DNA from: Ulvibacter algarum
GTDB lineage: Bacteria > Bacteroidota > Bacteroidia > Flavobacteriales > Flavobacteriaceae
Direction: 5' to 3'
NCBI GenBank assembly: GCA_947488905.1
Contig: CANLBJ010000004.1
Coordinates: 124,001-188,000 of the forward strand
DNA: 64,000 bases
This document shows, one piece after another, positions 49,492 through 58,134 of the stretch. The notes under the pieces are model-generated. The model was not told the DNA's origin, made no database searches, and saw nothing but the letters and a program-made list of their open reading frames with translations. Position numbers and translations under genes: made by a program. How positions within the stretch are numbered: position 1 is the stretch's first letter; each line of letters begins with the position of its first letter.

Positions 49492-50655
49492 ATGAATTCA
49501 GAAGAGAACAATTATCTAAGAGTAAACTGGGTTGATGGCATGAAAATCAATAAAAGTCATTTTATTGCTTCTGACAATGCTTTGTTATCTGAAATAACTA
49601 AGGCAAACCAAAAGAAAGTAAACCCCATAAATTTTGGCTTATCACCTCAATATGGAAGTGCGAGCAGTAGTGCTATTGACGTATCAATATCTATTGACGG
49701 TCAAGATAGCGTACAGGTAATATTAAGAAAATGTGTAGGGACAACAATGGGCGGACACATTATTGATATTACTTCTGAGACTGTTGCTCTATTAGAACAA
49801 TCTGGCTTTATACTGCAACACCAATATACTATTAATGAAAATGAGCATGAATGGTACATTGTTTTAACGGTTAACCCATTTAATTCTGTACCTACAGGTA
49901 ATGCAGATGCAGAAGAAGTACCACCTAGGCATCCTTTTACCCTACCAGAATATAAACTAGATGTAATACCTAAGACAGAAACCAATAATTATGAATTGGG
50001 GCTGAATCATATTACAATAGGGAAAATTGTTCTCATAGACGATACACCTACACTAGATGAAAACTTTATCCCTCCTTGTAGCTCCATACAAAGTCATCCA
50101 GATTTACGTTTTTCTTATTCTGAGTTAGGTGCGTTTTTAAATCATATGGAAAAATATTCCATGAATATTATTCAGAAAATACACCAAAAAAAACAAACTA
50201 ATGAACTAGCACACATGGTGCTTGAGATATCTCAAAATACACTCCATTACTTAAATGGTATTATCCCAGAATTTAGACTTGTTGATAAGTATGAGCCACC
50301 TATAGTAATGATTACTAAAATGGTGAATCTTGCGAGATGCATAAAAAGTAGTTTAGATGTCTTTGTGGGTACTGGTAAAGAAGAACTATTAAACTACTTA
50401 ACAGACTGGTGTGATTTAAACCAAGGAGCTTTTGAGAATGTCCTTATTAGAATTATAGATTTAGATTATGTACATACAGATATTAACGCATCTCTAAACA
50501 ATGTCTCAAACTTCACTAAACTAATGCTGTCGCTATTTAAGAAACTAAATGAGCTTGACTATATAGGTAAAAAATCTGACTCTAACATCTTTGTAAAAGA
50601 AGAGGCAGTTGAAACAGTCAACGTTAAAGGTCGTAGAAGCTTTTTATTAGACTAG
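49492..50655 (+). CDS. tssK: T6SS baseplate protein TssK
   Basis: The product has 387 residues. The N terminus VNWVDGMKINKSHFIASDN (about 11-29) is the Bacteroidota form of the TssK start (vxWxxGMxxxxxHF). The rest has the beta-rich shell domain (about 60-190) and a helical C-terminal half (about 200-350). TssK links the baseplate to the membrane complex. It follows tssP on one transcript and ends at a strong terminator. Confidence 0.88.
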   Translation: MNSEENNYLRVNWVDGMKINKSHFIASDNALLSEITKANQKKVNPINFGLSPQYGSASSSAIDVSISIDGQDSVQVILRKCVGTTMGGHIIDITSETVALLEQSGFILQHQYTINENEHEWYIVLTVNPFNSVPTGNADAEEVPPRHPFTLPEYKLDVIPKTETNNYELGLNHITIGKIVLIDDTPTLDENFIPPCSSIQSHPDLRFSYSELGAFLNHMEKYSMNIIQKIHQKKQTNELAHMVLEISQNTLHYLNGIIPEFRLVDKYEPPIVMITKMVNLARCIKSSLDVFVGTGKEELLNYLTDWCDLNQGAFENVLIRIIDLDYVHTDINASLNNVSNFTKLMLSLFKKLNELDYIGKKSDSNIFVKEEAVETVNVKGRRSFLLD

Positions 50656-50737
50656 AACTACTTAAATATAAAACAAGATAACTTTATAAAGAGTATTAAT
50701 CAATTGCTTTAAACAAGCTTATATTGAGAGTAAACAC

Positions 50738-50773
50738 AAAAAAAGAAGGTTCTTAAGAACCTTCTTTTTTTTT
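50738..50773. terminator. Bidirectional terminator between tssK and tssN
   Basis: A perfect 20-base palindrome GAAGGTTCTTAAGAACCTTC (50745-50764) is flanked by A7 and T9. It serves the convergent tssK and tssN transcripts and overlaps the tssN stop. Confidence 0.93.
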
Positions 50774-51653
50774 AATTATCATCGTCCACTCTATGACAAA
50801 TAACAATATGATTTTCTTTTAAATCATTACCCTCAACAGTTTTGAGGAAATTAATATGTTTAAGTGTACTCCACCAATGCGGCTTGTAATGAAACACCCA
50901 TCCCAGTGGATGATCACCCTTTTTATTTAAAAACTCAATCTTGCTTTCTGGATGCCTTTCATTATAATCATTTAGAAAGAAATAAAATAATTTCCCAAAT
51001 TCCATTCCCATAGGAGCTTTTACACGAAAGTTAGTAATATCATCTGTGTCTCGATTCTTTTTAAACTCGAAACTTATTACTAAAGGGTTTTCTAATTCTA
51101 CGCTTGTTGGATCTTTAATATTCTCTCTTAAAGGGTACATCCATTTTTTATAAACAGGTACAGGTATTAAAAAAGCAAACTCATATAACTTATAGAAAAG
51201 AAAAGGAACAAGAAATGCAAATGCTGCACTTAAATAGATAAACTTAAATGATTCTTTAAAATAAGAAACTACATTAAAAAACGCAATTAAACCGATACAA
51301 ACAATCGCTATTGTAAACAAAAACTCTTTAAAAAACTCTGATCTTTCCTCTTGAAAATCCTCAAAAAAAGTACGTAGTACATATACGTGAACACCTCCTA
51401 ATATTAAAAATAAGAACTGTACACCTATAAAACTATTAAAAGGTGAATCATTAAAAACCTTACTAGAACTTAAAAGCCCAACTAAGGCAAAAGTAACTAG
51501 AATTAATAAAGCGTATAAAATAGCTTTCTTCTTATTTTTAGTAAAAAGCTTGCGTAGCTTACCAAACAGGATCATTATCAATGAACCTATAAAGAAGAAA
51601 ATGATACTTACCTTAAAGGCATCTCCCTGTATTAAACTTTGTACTGAACCCAT
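50772..51653 (-). CDS. tssN: T6SS-iii inner-membrane protein TssN
   Basis: The product has 293 residues. About six transmembrane segments occupy residues 13-185, followed by a soluble cytoplasmic domain (about 190-293) with VSFEFKKN-like and MGMEFGKLFYFFLNDYNERHP. TssN is the polytopic membrane protein of the subtype iii complex, in place of TssL/TssM. It is the last gene of the NlpC-tssG-tssN operon, 17 bases after tssG. Confidence 0.85.
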   Translation of the reverse strand: MGSVQSLIQGDAFKVSIIFFFIGSLIMILFGKLRKLFTKNKKKAILYALLILVTFALVGLLSSSKVFNDSPFNSFIGVQFLFLILGGVHVYVLRTFFEDFQEERSEFFKEFLFTIAIVCIGLIAFFNVVSYFKESFKFIYLSAAFAFLVPFLFYKLYEFAFLIPVPVYKKWMYPLRENIKDPTSVELENPLVISFEFKKNRDTDDITNFRVKAPMGMEFGKLFYFFLNDYNERHPESKIEFLNKKGDHPLGWVFHYKPHWWSTLKHINFLKTVEGNDLKENHIVICHRVDDDN

Positions 51654-51669
51654 TATTCGTATTATTTTT

Positions 51670-52569
51670 TTACACTACTGTTGAAACACCTAGTATTGAT
51701 TCTTCATTTTCATCCAACGAAAATCCATTTTTTGAATTTGCTATTATTTTTGTAAAAACATCTATATCAACAGGCATAAAATATTCATAAAACATATTTA
51801 CAAATTTTAAAACTCCATCTTTTTTAAGATAAGACTCTACCTCACTATTATCTATTGGCCCAATAATAGCTTCTACAGTTAATGTAAACACCTCAGGTTC
51901 TAAAGAAGGTAGCACCATATCAATGCCTAGCATATTATTATCTTCATCTAGGTTCTCTACTATATCTGCACTTAATTTCTTCTTAAAAGAAACTTCAACA
52001 CCTAGAATCTCTTGTAAGCATAATCTAGTTAACTCTAGGTCTCCCGCTATTTTAAATGCAAAAGGTAATAATTTTACTAGTTTTAAAAGATACTCTTTAG
52101 GTATTTCTACATCAATATTCCAGAAGTCAATTAAGAAATCATCTTTTAAAGTGTAAAAATGAGATAAAAGATCTCTTTCATTCTTCTCAATTTGTAATCG
52201 TTGATTAAAAAACTCATTTTCTAAAGGGCTAAACAATAGCCTCGCTTGTTTCTCTTCTTCTTTATATTTTGCTCTTTGTGCTACAAAAGACTGACCTTTT
52301 GACGGTCTTCCATGAAAAAAACCTTCTGGAAGGCTATCATATAAACCATTTCTAGATAGGTTAAAGATATGAAAATCTTTTTCTTCATTTTGCTTAACAT
52401 CAATAATATCCCTTTTATAGGACCTCGTAAAAGAACTATCATTTTTAATTAAATAATCATAGCTTTCATTTCTATTCTCTTCAATCTCAGCAATAATCAC
52501 TTCTGCTCTAAGATTATCAAAGACCGAAGTTAATTCTTTTAGTAAATTATCACTATCAATGCTATTCAA
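51670..52569 (-). CDS. tssG: T6SS baseplate protein TssG
   Basis: The product has 299 residues and contains FNLSRNGLYDSLPEGFFHGR (about residues 88-107), the Bacteroidota form of the TssG start motif, followed by helical and beta-rich parts (KLVKLLPFAFKIAGDLELTR at about 175). Together with TssE, TssF and TssK it builds the baseplate wedge. It has an acidic C terminus. It lies between an NlpC/P60 gene and tssN. The alternative, a shortened TssF-like protein, is less likely because a full TssF is encoded nearby. Confidence 0.78.
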   Translation of the reverse strand: MNSIDSDNLLKELTSVFDNLRAEVIIAEIEENRNESYDYLIKNDSSFTRSYKRDIIDVKQNEEKDFHIFNLSRNGLYDSLPEGFFHGRPSKGQSFVAQRAKYKEEEKQARLLFSPLENEFFNQRLQIEKNERDLLSHFYTLKDDFLIDFWNIDVEIPKEYLLKLVKLLPFAFKIAGDLELTRLCLQEILGVEVSFKKKLSADIVENLDEDNNMLGIDMVLPSLEPEVFTLTVEAIIGPIDNSEVESYLKKDGVLKFVNMFYEYFMPVDIDVFTKIIANSKNGFSLDENEESILGVSTVV

Positions 52570-52587
52570 AATAGAGAAATATTTTTA

Positions 52588-53631
52588 TTAATTACTCTTT
52601 CTTCTTCCGCCACTTACAAATCTTTTAAACCAATAAGGATCTGTAATATCACTGATTTTTACACCGTTTTTACCAGTATTACGCTTAGAACCAGTAGAAT
52701 GAACAAATTTATTATTATGAAGATAAACGCCTACGTGAGAAATCTTTTCTTCTCCATTCTCGTCGGTTTTGTAAAAATATAGCAAATCGCCTTCCGCAAG
52801 TGAATCAATTAATGTAAACGGATATTGATTTAATGAACTATACTGGGTTTCTGCAGTTCTTTCAATGTAAATATCAAAACCTTTAAGTAACAATAATTGA
52901 GAAAAAGCAGAGCAATCAATACCATTTTTTGTAGAACCACCGTACAAATAGGGAGTACCCATCCATTTATCAATTTCATTATACAAATCTTTATTACTCA
53001 CTTTATCTAAAGGAACACCTAAAATCTTTGAATATTTAATTTGTGCATCTGAATAAAACTCATCACCATTATCCTCATCTACCCCTACTCTAGAGACAGC
53101 AGGAACAGAAGTTGGCAATGACACGGGAGCAGGCTCATCAACAACAACACGATCATATGCCACATCTACAGAGTTTTTCCTTTTTAATCTTTTTGTTTGT
53201 TTAGCGAGCTCCTTTTCTTTTTCCTTACTAGCCTTTTTAGCCTCTTTTAAGATTTTTTTTTCTTCTTTATCTAAGGTGATTTTTTCCTTTTTTCTTCTAA
53301 GGGCCTCTTCTCTGGTTAATTCCATCTCCACATAGTCAATAACTATTCTAACGTCCGGCTCAGATTTAATTAAAAAATATGTGTTTTCAAACCCTTCCTT
53401 AACGACACTCACTGTAAAATCTCCCACAGGCAATGGAGCATCAAACTTAAAAGCTCCACTTTGATCAGTTTTAGCTGCCAAGACAGTGCCTTCTATTGTA
53501 ACCAAAGCGCCAGGTATTGCGTCTCCACTTTTTTCTTCCCTAATCTCGCTTTCAAAATCTAAGTTTTGGGCCCACCCAAGTGAAGTAAAAAACAGTAGCA
53601 TTAATAGAAATGATGTAGGTAGTATTTTCAT
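52588..53631 (-). CDS. Secreted NlpC/P60 peptidoglycan hydrolase of the T6SS locus
   Basis: I prefer the ATG at 53629-53631, which gives a clean signal peptide (MKILPTSFLLMLL to SLGWAQ) and 347 residues. A CarboxypepD_reg-like beta domain follows (about 25-105, AIPGALVTIEG), then a Lys/Glu-rich coiled segment (about 110-165). The NlpC/P60 domain (about 205-345) has the catalytic Cys in NGIDCSAFSQ and His in ISHVGVYL. Family members cut peptide stems of peptidoglycan. Being first in the tssG-tssN operon, it probably opens the cell wall locally for assembly of the secretion complex. Confidence 0.85.
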   Translation of the reverse strand: MKILPTSFLLMLLFFTSLGWAQNLDFESEIREEKSGDAIPGALVTIEGTVLAAKTDQSGAFKFDAPLPVGDFTVSVVKEGFENTYFLIKSEPDVRIVIDYVEMELTREEALRRKKEKITLDKEEKKILKEAKKASKEKEKELAKQTKRLKRKNSVDVAYDRVVVDEPAPVSLPTSVPAVSRVGVDEDNGDEFYSDAQIKYSKILGVPLDKVSNKDLYNEIDKWMGTPYLYGGSTKNGIDCSAFSQLLLLKGFDIYIERTAETQYSSLNQYPFTLIDSLAEGDLLYFYKTDENGEEKISHVGVYLHNNKFVHSTGSKRNTGKNGVKISDITDPYWFKRFVSGGRRKSN

Positions 53632-53781
53632 ATTGTTTGTTGCGTATTTTTTGAACATATATTTGTAGTAAAAATAATTTTTTTTTTTCAAAGAACCTTA
53701 TTTCAAGATTGAAATTTAGATTCAATTAGACCAAAAGCAAAAATCGACCCTAAAGTGATTTTAAGATCATAAAATTATCTG

Positions 53782-53789
53782 TACATTTG
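53782..53789 (+). promoter_or_regulatory. -7 promoter box for tssE-tssF
   Basis: TACATTTG matches TAnnTTTG and lies 19 bases before the tssE ATG, which places the start point about 12 bases before the gene. No clear -33 TTG was found. Confidence 0.55.
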
Positions 53790-53807
53790 ATTTTATAGAC
53801 TCTCTGT

Positions 53808-54239
53808 ATGGCAAATGATTTTTTTACGCTACCCTTCAACTCAAAAAAAATTATCTCCAACGTTGCCCACGACAAGTGCGACTTGAGGCACTCTATTGCG
53901 CATCACATTCATCTAATAACAACTTCTTATTTTGGAGAATGTACATTTGACGATTCTTTTGGATGCTCGATCTGGGATATAGATTTTGACAATTTGTCAA
54001 GTACTAATAAAATGAAATCAATAATTGTAGAATCTCTAATTAATTCTTTAAAAAGGCATGAAAAAAGATTACACAAACTAGACATTGGCGCCATCATTAA
54101 ACAAGAAGAAATTTCGGTCTTAAAAGGTTCTAATGTTGTAAAAAAGAAAGTAACTATTTCTATAAAAGGAAAAATAAAAAAAACTAATGAAAATTTTCAT
54201 TACACAGAGTACTTTTATATTGGACCGCTCTCTTTCTAA
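53808..54239 (+). CDS. tssE: T6SS baseplate protein TssE (gp25-like)
   Basis: The product has 143 residues. It matches gp25-type wedge proteins: an N-terminal basic strand, the central FDDSFGCSIWDIDF (about 47-60, the E/D-IW motif) and a helix with SLINSLKRHEKRL (about 83-95), followed by the closing beta strands. It is read divergently from the NlpC operon and is followed by tssF after 15 bases. Confidence 0.87.
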   Translation: MANDFFTLPFNSKKIISNVAHDKCDLRHSIAHHIHLITTSYFGECTFDDSFGCSIWDIDFDNLSSTNKMKSIIVESLINSLKRHEKRLHKLDIGAIIKQEEISVLKGSNVVKKKVTISIKGKIKKTNENFHYTEYFYIGPLSF

Positions 54240-54254
54240 AATCATTTAATATAA

Positions 54255-56084
54255 ATGTCACAAAACGAAAACAGCAAAAAGCAGGTAAGAAACAGAATGC
54301 TAAAAAAGGCAGCTCAGTTGTGGGGTATTCCTGCAAGTGAAATAGACGTTTCTTTTGACCCTATCGTTTCTATCTTAATTACGGCTTGCGCAGCAGAAAT
54401 AGAAAAAATATCTGCAGAAGTTAATGATTCTCAAACAAGAATTACTGAGAAAATCATTCAACTAATGACCCCAGAAACTATTTTTGGCTCAAGACCAGCT
54501 CACGCAATATTGTTTACAAAACCCTTAGATAGTGACGTAACAGTTAAGCCTGATTACCTATTTACTCATAAGAAAAAAACTACCTATAAAAATACGAGTC
54601 AAAACTTTAAAAACATTTATTTCTCTCCTATTCAGGACTTTAAATTAATAAATGCCAATATAGAATATATAGCCACAGGAAAATCGATATATCAAAATGA
54701 CAGTTTTAAAGAAACTGTTTCAATATTTGACGGTAAAACACCTTTACCTCTTTCTACAATGTATTTAGGGATTACTTCAGAAGAAAAAAATATTTCTTAC
54801 AAAAACGTTTCATTCTTTTTTGAATCTAAAAACATAGAAAACAGAAAATTGTTTTATCACCATTTAAAAAATGCAGAATGGTTTATTGGAGATGAAAAAA
54901 TTAATGTAACTGATGGTTTTTTTAATACTGAAGAAAGCAATTCTTTAAAACTTGATACGATATTTAACAATACAACCAGTAAAACACAAAACGTTGCAGA
55001 ACAGGTTAGAAACAACTATGTTAAACACTATGCTACACTAAAAGAAGATATAAACCTCAACAGTTCTTTTGATGAGCTAGACACAATTATTAAAGAAAAT
55101 AAAGTAAATATTGAAGATAACACGCAGTGGATTAAAATTGTGTTCCCGCGTGTAGTTGACAACTCTGTATTAAAAAACATACATTGTTCTTTAAACTCAT
55201 TCCCTGTGGTAAACAGAGAGTTAAAAAGTTTTACCTATCAACTTAAAGAGTTTATCAACATAGTGCCTATTATTAGTGATAGTTTGTTTTTAGACATTAA
55301 AGAAATAGCTAATACAGACGGTAAGATATATAAGCTGCAAAGCAAGAATAATGATAGTGAAGAAAAAGGCGTTTTTAATATAAGAACAGACAATGTAGGA
55401 AAATTAGACCATCGTAAGGCAGGGGAGTATATAAAACACCTCATAGAGCTTTTAAAAGACGAGAGCGCCGCATTTACTTATTTTAATAACGATCTACTTC
55501 ATAAAAATTTAAATCAATTAAATCAATTAATTGCATTATTAGAAAATAAAGTATCTGAGATATCTATGAAGGTAGTAGATTCTAATTTCATAAATATTAA
55601 ACCTTTTAAAAAGAGAGAAAACTTATTAATTGATTATTGGACTACAGAAGGTAAGGAAGCTAATAACATCAAGCTTGGAACCCCACTCAAAGTCTATAAT
55701 GGAATTGGTATAAAACAAAAAAGCAGCGTTCTGTTAACGAGTAGTTTTGGAGGGAAAGATGACCTTTCTATGAGCGAAAGACTAAACACTTATAGAAGAT
55801 CACTTTTATCTAGAGATCGTATTGTCTCAAAACAAGACATTAAAGCATTATGTCTAGAAGTTTATGGAGATAAAATTAAAAATGTAACTATTAAAAAAGG
55901 GTACATGAAAGACATCTCATTAAACAAAGGTCTTGTACATTGTATTTCAATAAACATAGTAGCTAATACAGATACAAACACAGAAGAATATGAATGGGAG
56001 TCTTTAAAAAACAACCTACTTCTATATCTTGACAAACATTCTGTAAGTATTTTCCCTTATGACGTAAAGGTAACAGACTCTTAG
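54255..56084 (+). CDS. tssF: T6SS baseplate protein TssF
   Basis: The product has 609 residues, the usual length. The N terminus has KAAQLWGIPASEIDVSFDPI and ISAEVNDSQTRITEKIIQLM, corresponding to the TssF start that contacts TssE. Middle parts are beta-rich and the end has LSMSERLNTYRRSLLSRDRI and SKQDIKALCLEVYGDKI (about 510-540), a gp6-like wedge signature. It is the second gene of the tssE-tssF transcript, ending at a strong terminator. Confidence 0.9.
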   Translation: MSQNENSKKQVRNRMLKKAAQLWGIPASEIDVSFDPIVSILITACAAEIEKISAEVNDSQTRITEKIIQLMTPETIFGSRPAHAILFTKPLDSDVTVKPDYLFTHKKKTTYKNTSQNFKNIYFSPIQDFKLINANIEYIATGKSIYQNDSFKETVSIFDGKTPLPLSTMYLGITSEEKNISYKNVSFFFESKNIENRKLFYHHLKNAEWFIGDEKINVTDGFFNTEESNSLKLDTIFNNTTSKTQNVAEQVRNNYVKHYATLKEDINLNSSFDELDTIIKENKVNIEDNTQWIKIVFPRVVDNSVLKNIHCSLNSFPVVNRELKSFTYQLKEFINIVPIISDSLFLDIKEIANTDGKIYKLQSKNNDSEEKGVFNIRTDNVGKLDHRKAGEYIKHLIELLKDESAAFTYFNNDLLHKNLNQLNQLIALLENKVSEISMKVVDSNFINIKPFKKRENLLIDYWTTEGKEANNIKLGTPLKVYNGIGIKQKSSVLLTSSFGGKDDLSMSERLNTYRRSLLSRDRIVSKQDIKALCLEVYGDKIKNVTIKKGYMKDISLNKGLVHCISINIVANTDTNTEEYEWESLKNNLLLYLDKHSVSIFPYDVKVTDS

Positions 56085-56202
56085 AGCATATAATAACACT
56101 CACTAAAAAGCAGTAATTCTGAAATTATAACACAAGACTAATTTCAGCTTTTATAAAACTTAACGAGCCACAAAGCTCAAACTAGCAAACATTAATAAAA
56201 AC

Positions 56203-56236
56203 AAAAAGAGGTAGCGATTAATCGCTACCTCTTTTT
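56203..56236. terminator. Bidirectional terminator between tssF and tssC
   Basis: A perfect palindrome with 17-base arms (56203-56219 and 56220-56236, core AGAGGTAGCGATT) has A and T ends. It ends the convergent tssF and tssBC transcripts. Confidence 0.92.
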
Positions 56237-56254
56237 TTTATGAAAATAGAAATA

Positions 56255-57613
56255 TTATTTCTTTTCTTGCTCATACTCAGCATCCCAAGCTGTACCATCA
56301 TCACCTTTTTGCCCGTCCATCTTAATTAAGAAATTTTTGGCTGGAAAATAAGGTTTCATATGCACATCAAGATAAACTCTATCTTTCTGGTTAGGATCTT
56401 GCTCAAATCTTTTAATAGAAAAATCTTCTATTAACTTATCTGGACCAGTAATGTTATCAAGAAATTTTACAATTTGCCCCATTAACTCTTTACGAGTTTT
56501 AGCATTAAAATTCTCAAAAGCTCTACGGTTTAAGAAGTCCATCATCACTTTTGTAACATAGTCAAAAACACGTACTACAGAATACGTTTGTAATCCAAGA
56601 TTATCTCCATTAAACAAGGTCTTTGCAGAAAAAGCCATTACTTTACCATACTCGTTTACCATAGGTACTAAACCTAGTTTTTCAAGTTGAGATATTTCAC
56701 TTTTCTTTAAATCAAAACGAACTCCATCAATCTCATTAATACCACCGTGTTTTTTACCAGCAGTAACTTGAGACATAAGTGTATTATAAATTTTACCTGC
56801 TAAAGCTCCAGACGGAGGTACAAATAAATCATCTTGCTCACCTACCTCATCGTGCTTACCTCTACCTACTAGCCAGTTACAAGACATTATAACGTTAGAG
56901 CGGTACTTTTCGCCACCAGTAAGATTTGCAGCCTCAAACATCTCCATAACATCATCTGGCTCATCTAAGTGCTCAAAATCTGTAACTAGCATCACTTTAT
57001 TTTCATAAGCAATTTTAGCCCACTTCTCTACTACTTTATTAGAACCTAAATAACCAGGAATTACAAGAAGACCATAGTTATCACGTAAATCTAATCTATC
57101 ATAACTTGCGTTAAGCTCTTCAGCTACTGCATCAATAAAACGAGTGTTGTCAAGATCTTTTAATTGATCTAGCTCAGCGTTTACAATAGATACGTTTTTT
57201 AACTTGTTTGACTCTGTATTTTTATAAAAAAGAGCTACAGATCTATAAGATTTTTCTAAGTCTCTAGTGGCATCAATTGCTGCTCCTAGATTCTTTTTTA
57301 GTGACTTATTAGCATCTTGTGATTTTTTCTCAGAATCTTCAACTATTTCAGAAATAGAATCAGACTTTGACAATGCATCAAGCCAGATCTCTAATGTTTT
57401 CTTTAAGGTTGTTCTACCTTCTTTTTTTGAATTTTCTGTTAAGAATATTTTTTTTCTAGCCTTACGCTCAGGGTTCATGTTTTGAACACCCTCTACGCAA
57501 GCTTCAAGTAAATCAAAACCTCCGTATTTTGCAAGCTTTTCGTTATTCTCTTGTAAATGTTGTGCAGGATTTTCAACTGGAGAAAATTGCTGCGACTTTT
57601 TTGCTTCTGCCAT
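56255..57613 (-). CDS. tssC: T6SS sheath protein TssC (VipB-like)
   Basis: The product has 452 residues. Motifs typical of the large sheath subunit are LLVIPGYLGSNKVVEKWAKIA (about 190-210), MLVTDFEHLDEPDD, MSCNWLVGRGKHDE and the C-terminal DRVYLDVHMKPYFPAKNFLIKM. It forms the contractile sheath with TssB, whose gene ends 2 bases upstream. The stop is close to the bidirectional terminator. Confidence 0.96.
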   Translation of the reverse strand: MAEAKKSQQFSPVENPAQHLQENNEKLAKYGGFDLLEACVEGVQNMNPERKARKKIFLTENSKKEGRTTLKKTLEIWLDALSKSDSISEIVEDSEKKSQDANKSLKKNLGAAIDATRDLEKSYRSVALFYKNTESNKLKNVSIVNAELDQLKDLDNTRFIDAVAEELNASYDRLDLRDNYGLLVIPGYLGSNKVVEKWAKIAYENKVMLVTDFEHLDEPDDVMEMFEAANLTGGEKYRSNVIMSCNWLVGRGKHDEVGEQDDLFVPPSGALAGKIYNTLMSQVTAGKKHGGINEIDGVRFDLKKSEISQLEKLGLVPMVNEYGKVMAFSAKTLFNGDNLGLQTYSVVRVFDYVTKVMMDFLNRRAFENFNAKTRKELMGQIVKFLDNITGPDKLIEDFSIKRFEQDPNQKDRVYLDVHMKPYFPAKNFLIKMDGQKGDDGTAWDAEYEQEKK

Positions 57614-57615
57614 AA

Positions 57616-58065
57616 TTATTTCTCTGCTTCTATTTCAGTTATTAATGCTCTAAAAGACTCTAACAAAGCCTGTTTAGCATCTGGATCTGCAAGTGCAGTT
57701 TTTAATATTTTATTAGTTTTTAATTGCTTGATAATCTTAATGTACTGATCTTTTTCAGTATTAAGATTCATAAGAAATTCACTCTGTCTAGTAATACCCG
57801 TAGCACCAAAATCGCCAAGGTTTTTAAACGATAACGTTTCTTTGCTCCCTACACCATCATTATTTTCAAAATCTACCTCAACCTGTGGATTGTAATGCTC
57901 AAAAACATCATCAATAGTTGTAAGACCACCTACTACCACTGGCTTAACTGGTTGATCATTTGTCAATTTCTCTACTAATAGAGTTCTGTTTTGTGGAATT
58001 TCTTGCAAAGCTTCATTTGCGTCACTTTGAACTTCGGTTCCACCTAGCCCATATGTATTATCCAT
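57616..58065 (-). CDS. tssB: T6SS sheath protein TssB (VipA-like)
   Basis: The product has 149 residues. It has GGLTTIDDVFEHYNPQVEVDF and FKNLGDFGATGITRQSEFL (about 47-100), then a helical tail, as in the small sheath subunit. It is directly followed by tssC. The 69 bases upstream to the clpV stop hold no terminator, so clpV, tssB and tssC may form one transcript. Confidence 0.95.
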   Translation of the reverse strand: MDNTYGLGGTEVQSDANEALQEIPQNRTLLVEKLTNDQPVKPVVVGGLTTIDDVFEHYNPQVEVDFENNDGVGSKETLSFKNLGDFGATGITRQSEFLMNLNTEKDQYIKIIKQLKTNKILKTALADPDAKQALLESFRALITEIEAEK

Positions 58066-58134
58066 AGTTTAAAAGTATTTTCGGTAATTGTTAATGATAA
58101 ATATAATTTAATTTTTTGTTTTTAAAGACGAAAT

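Noticed and set aside
53678-53688. T11 tract near the NlpC/P60 gene as a phase-variation switch
   Set aside because: It lies upstream of the chosen ATG, in the leader, so slippage would not shift the reading frame. A longer frame through it needs a TTG start and spoils the signal peptide.
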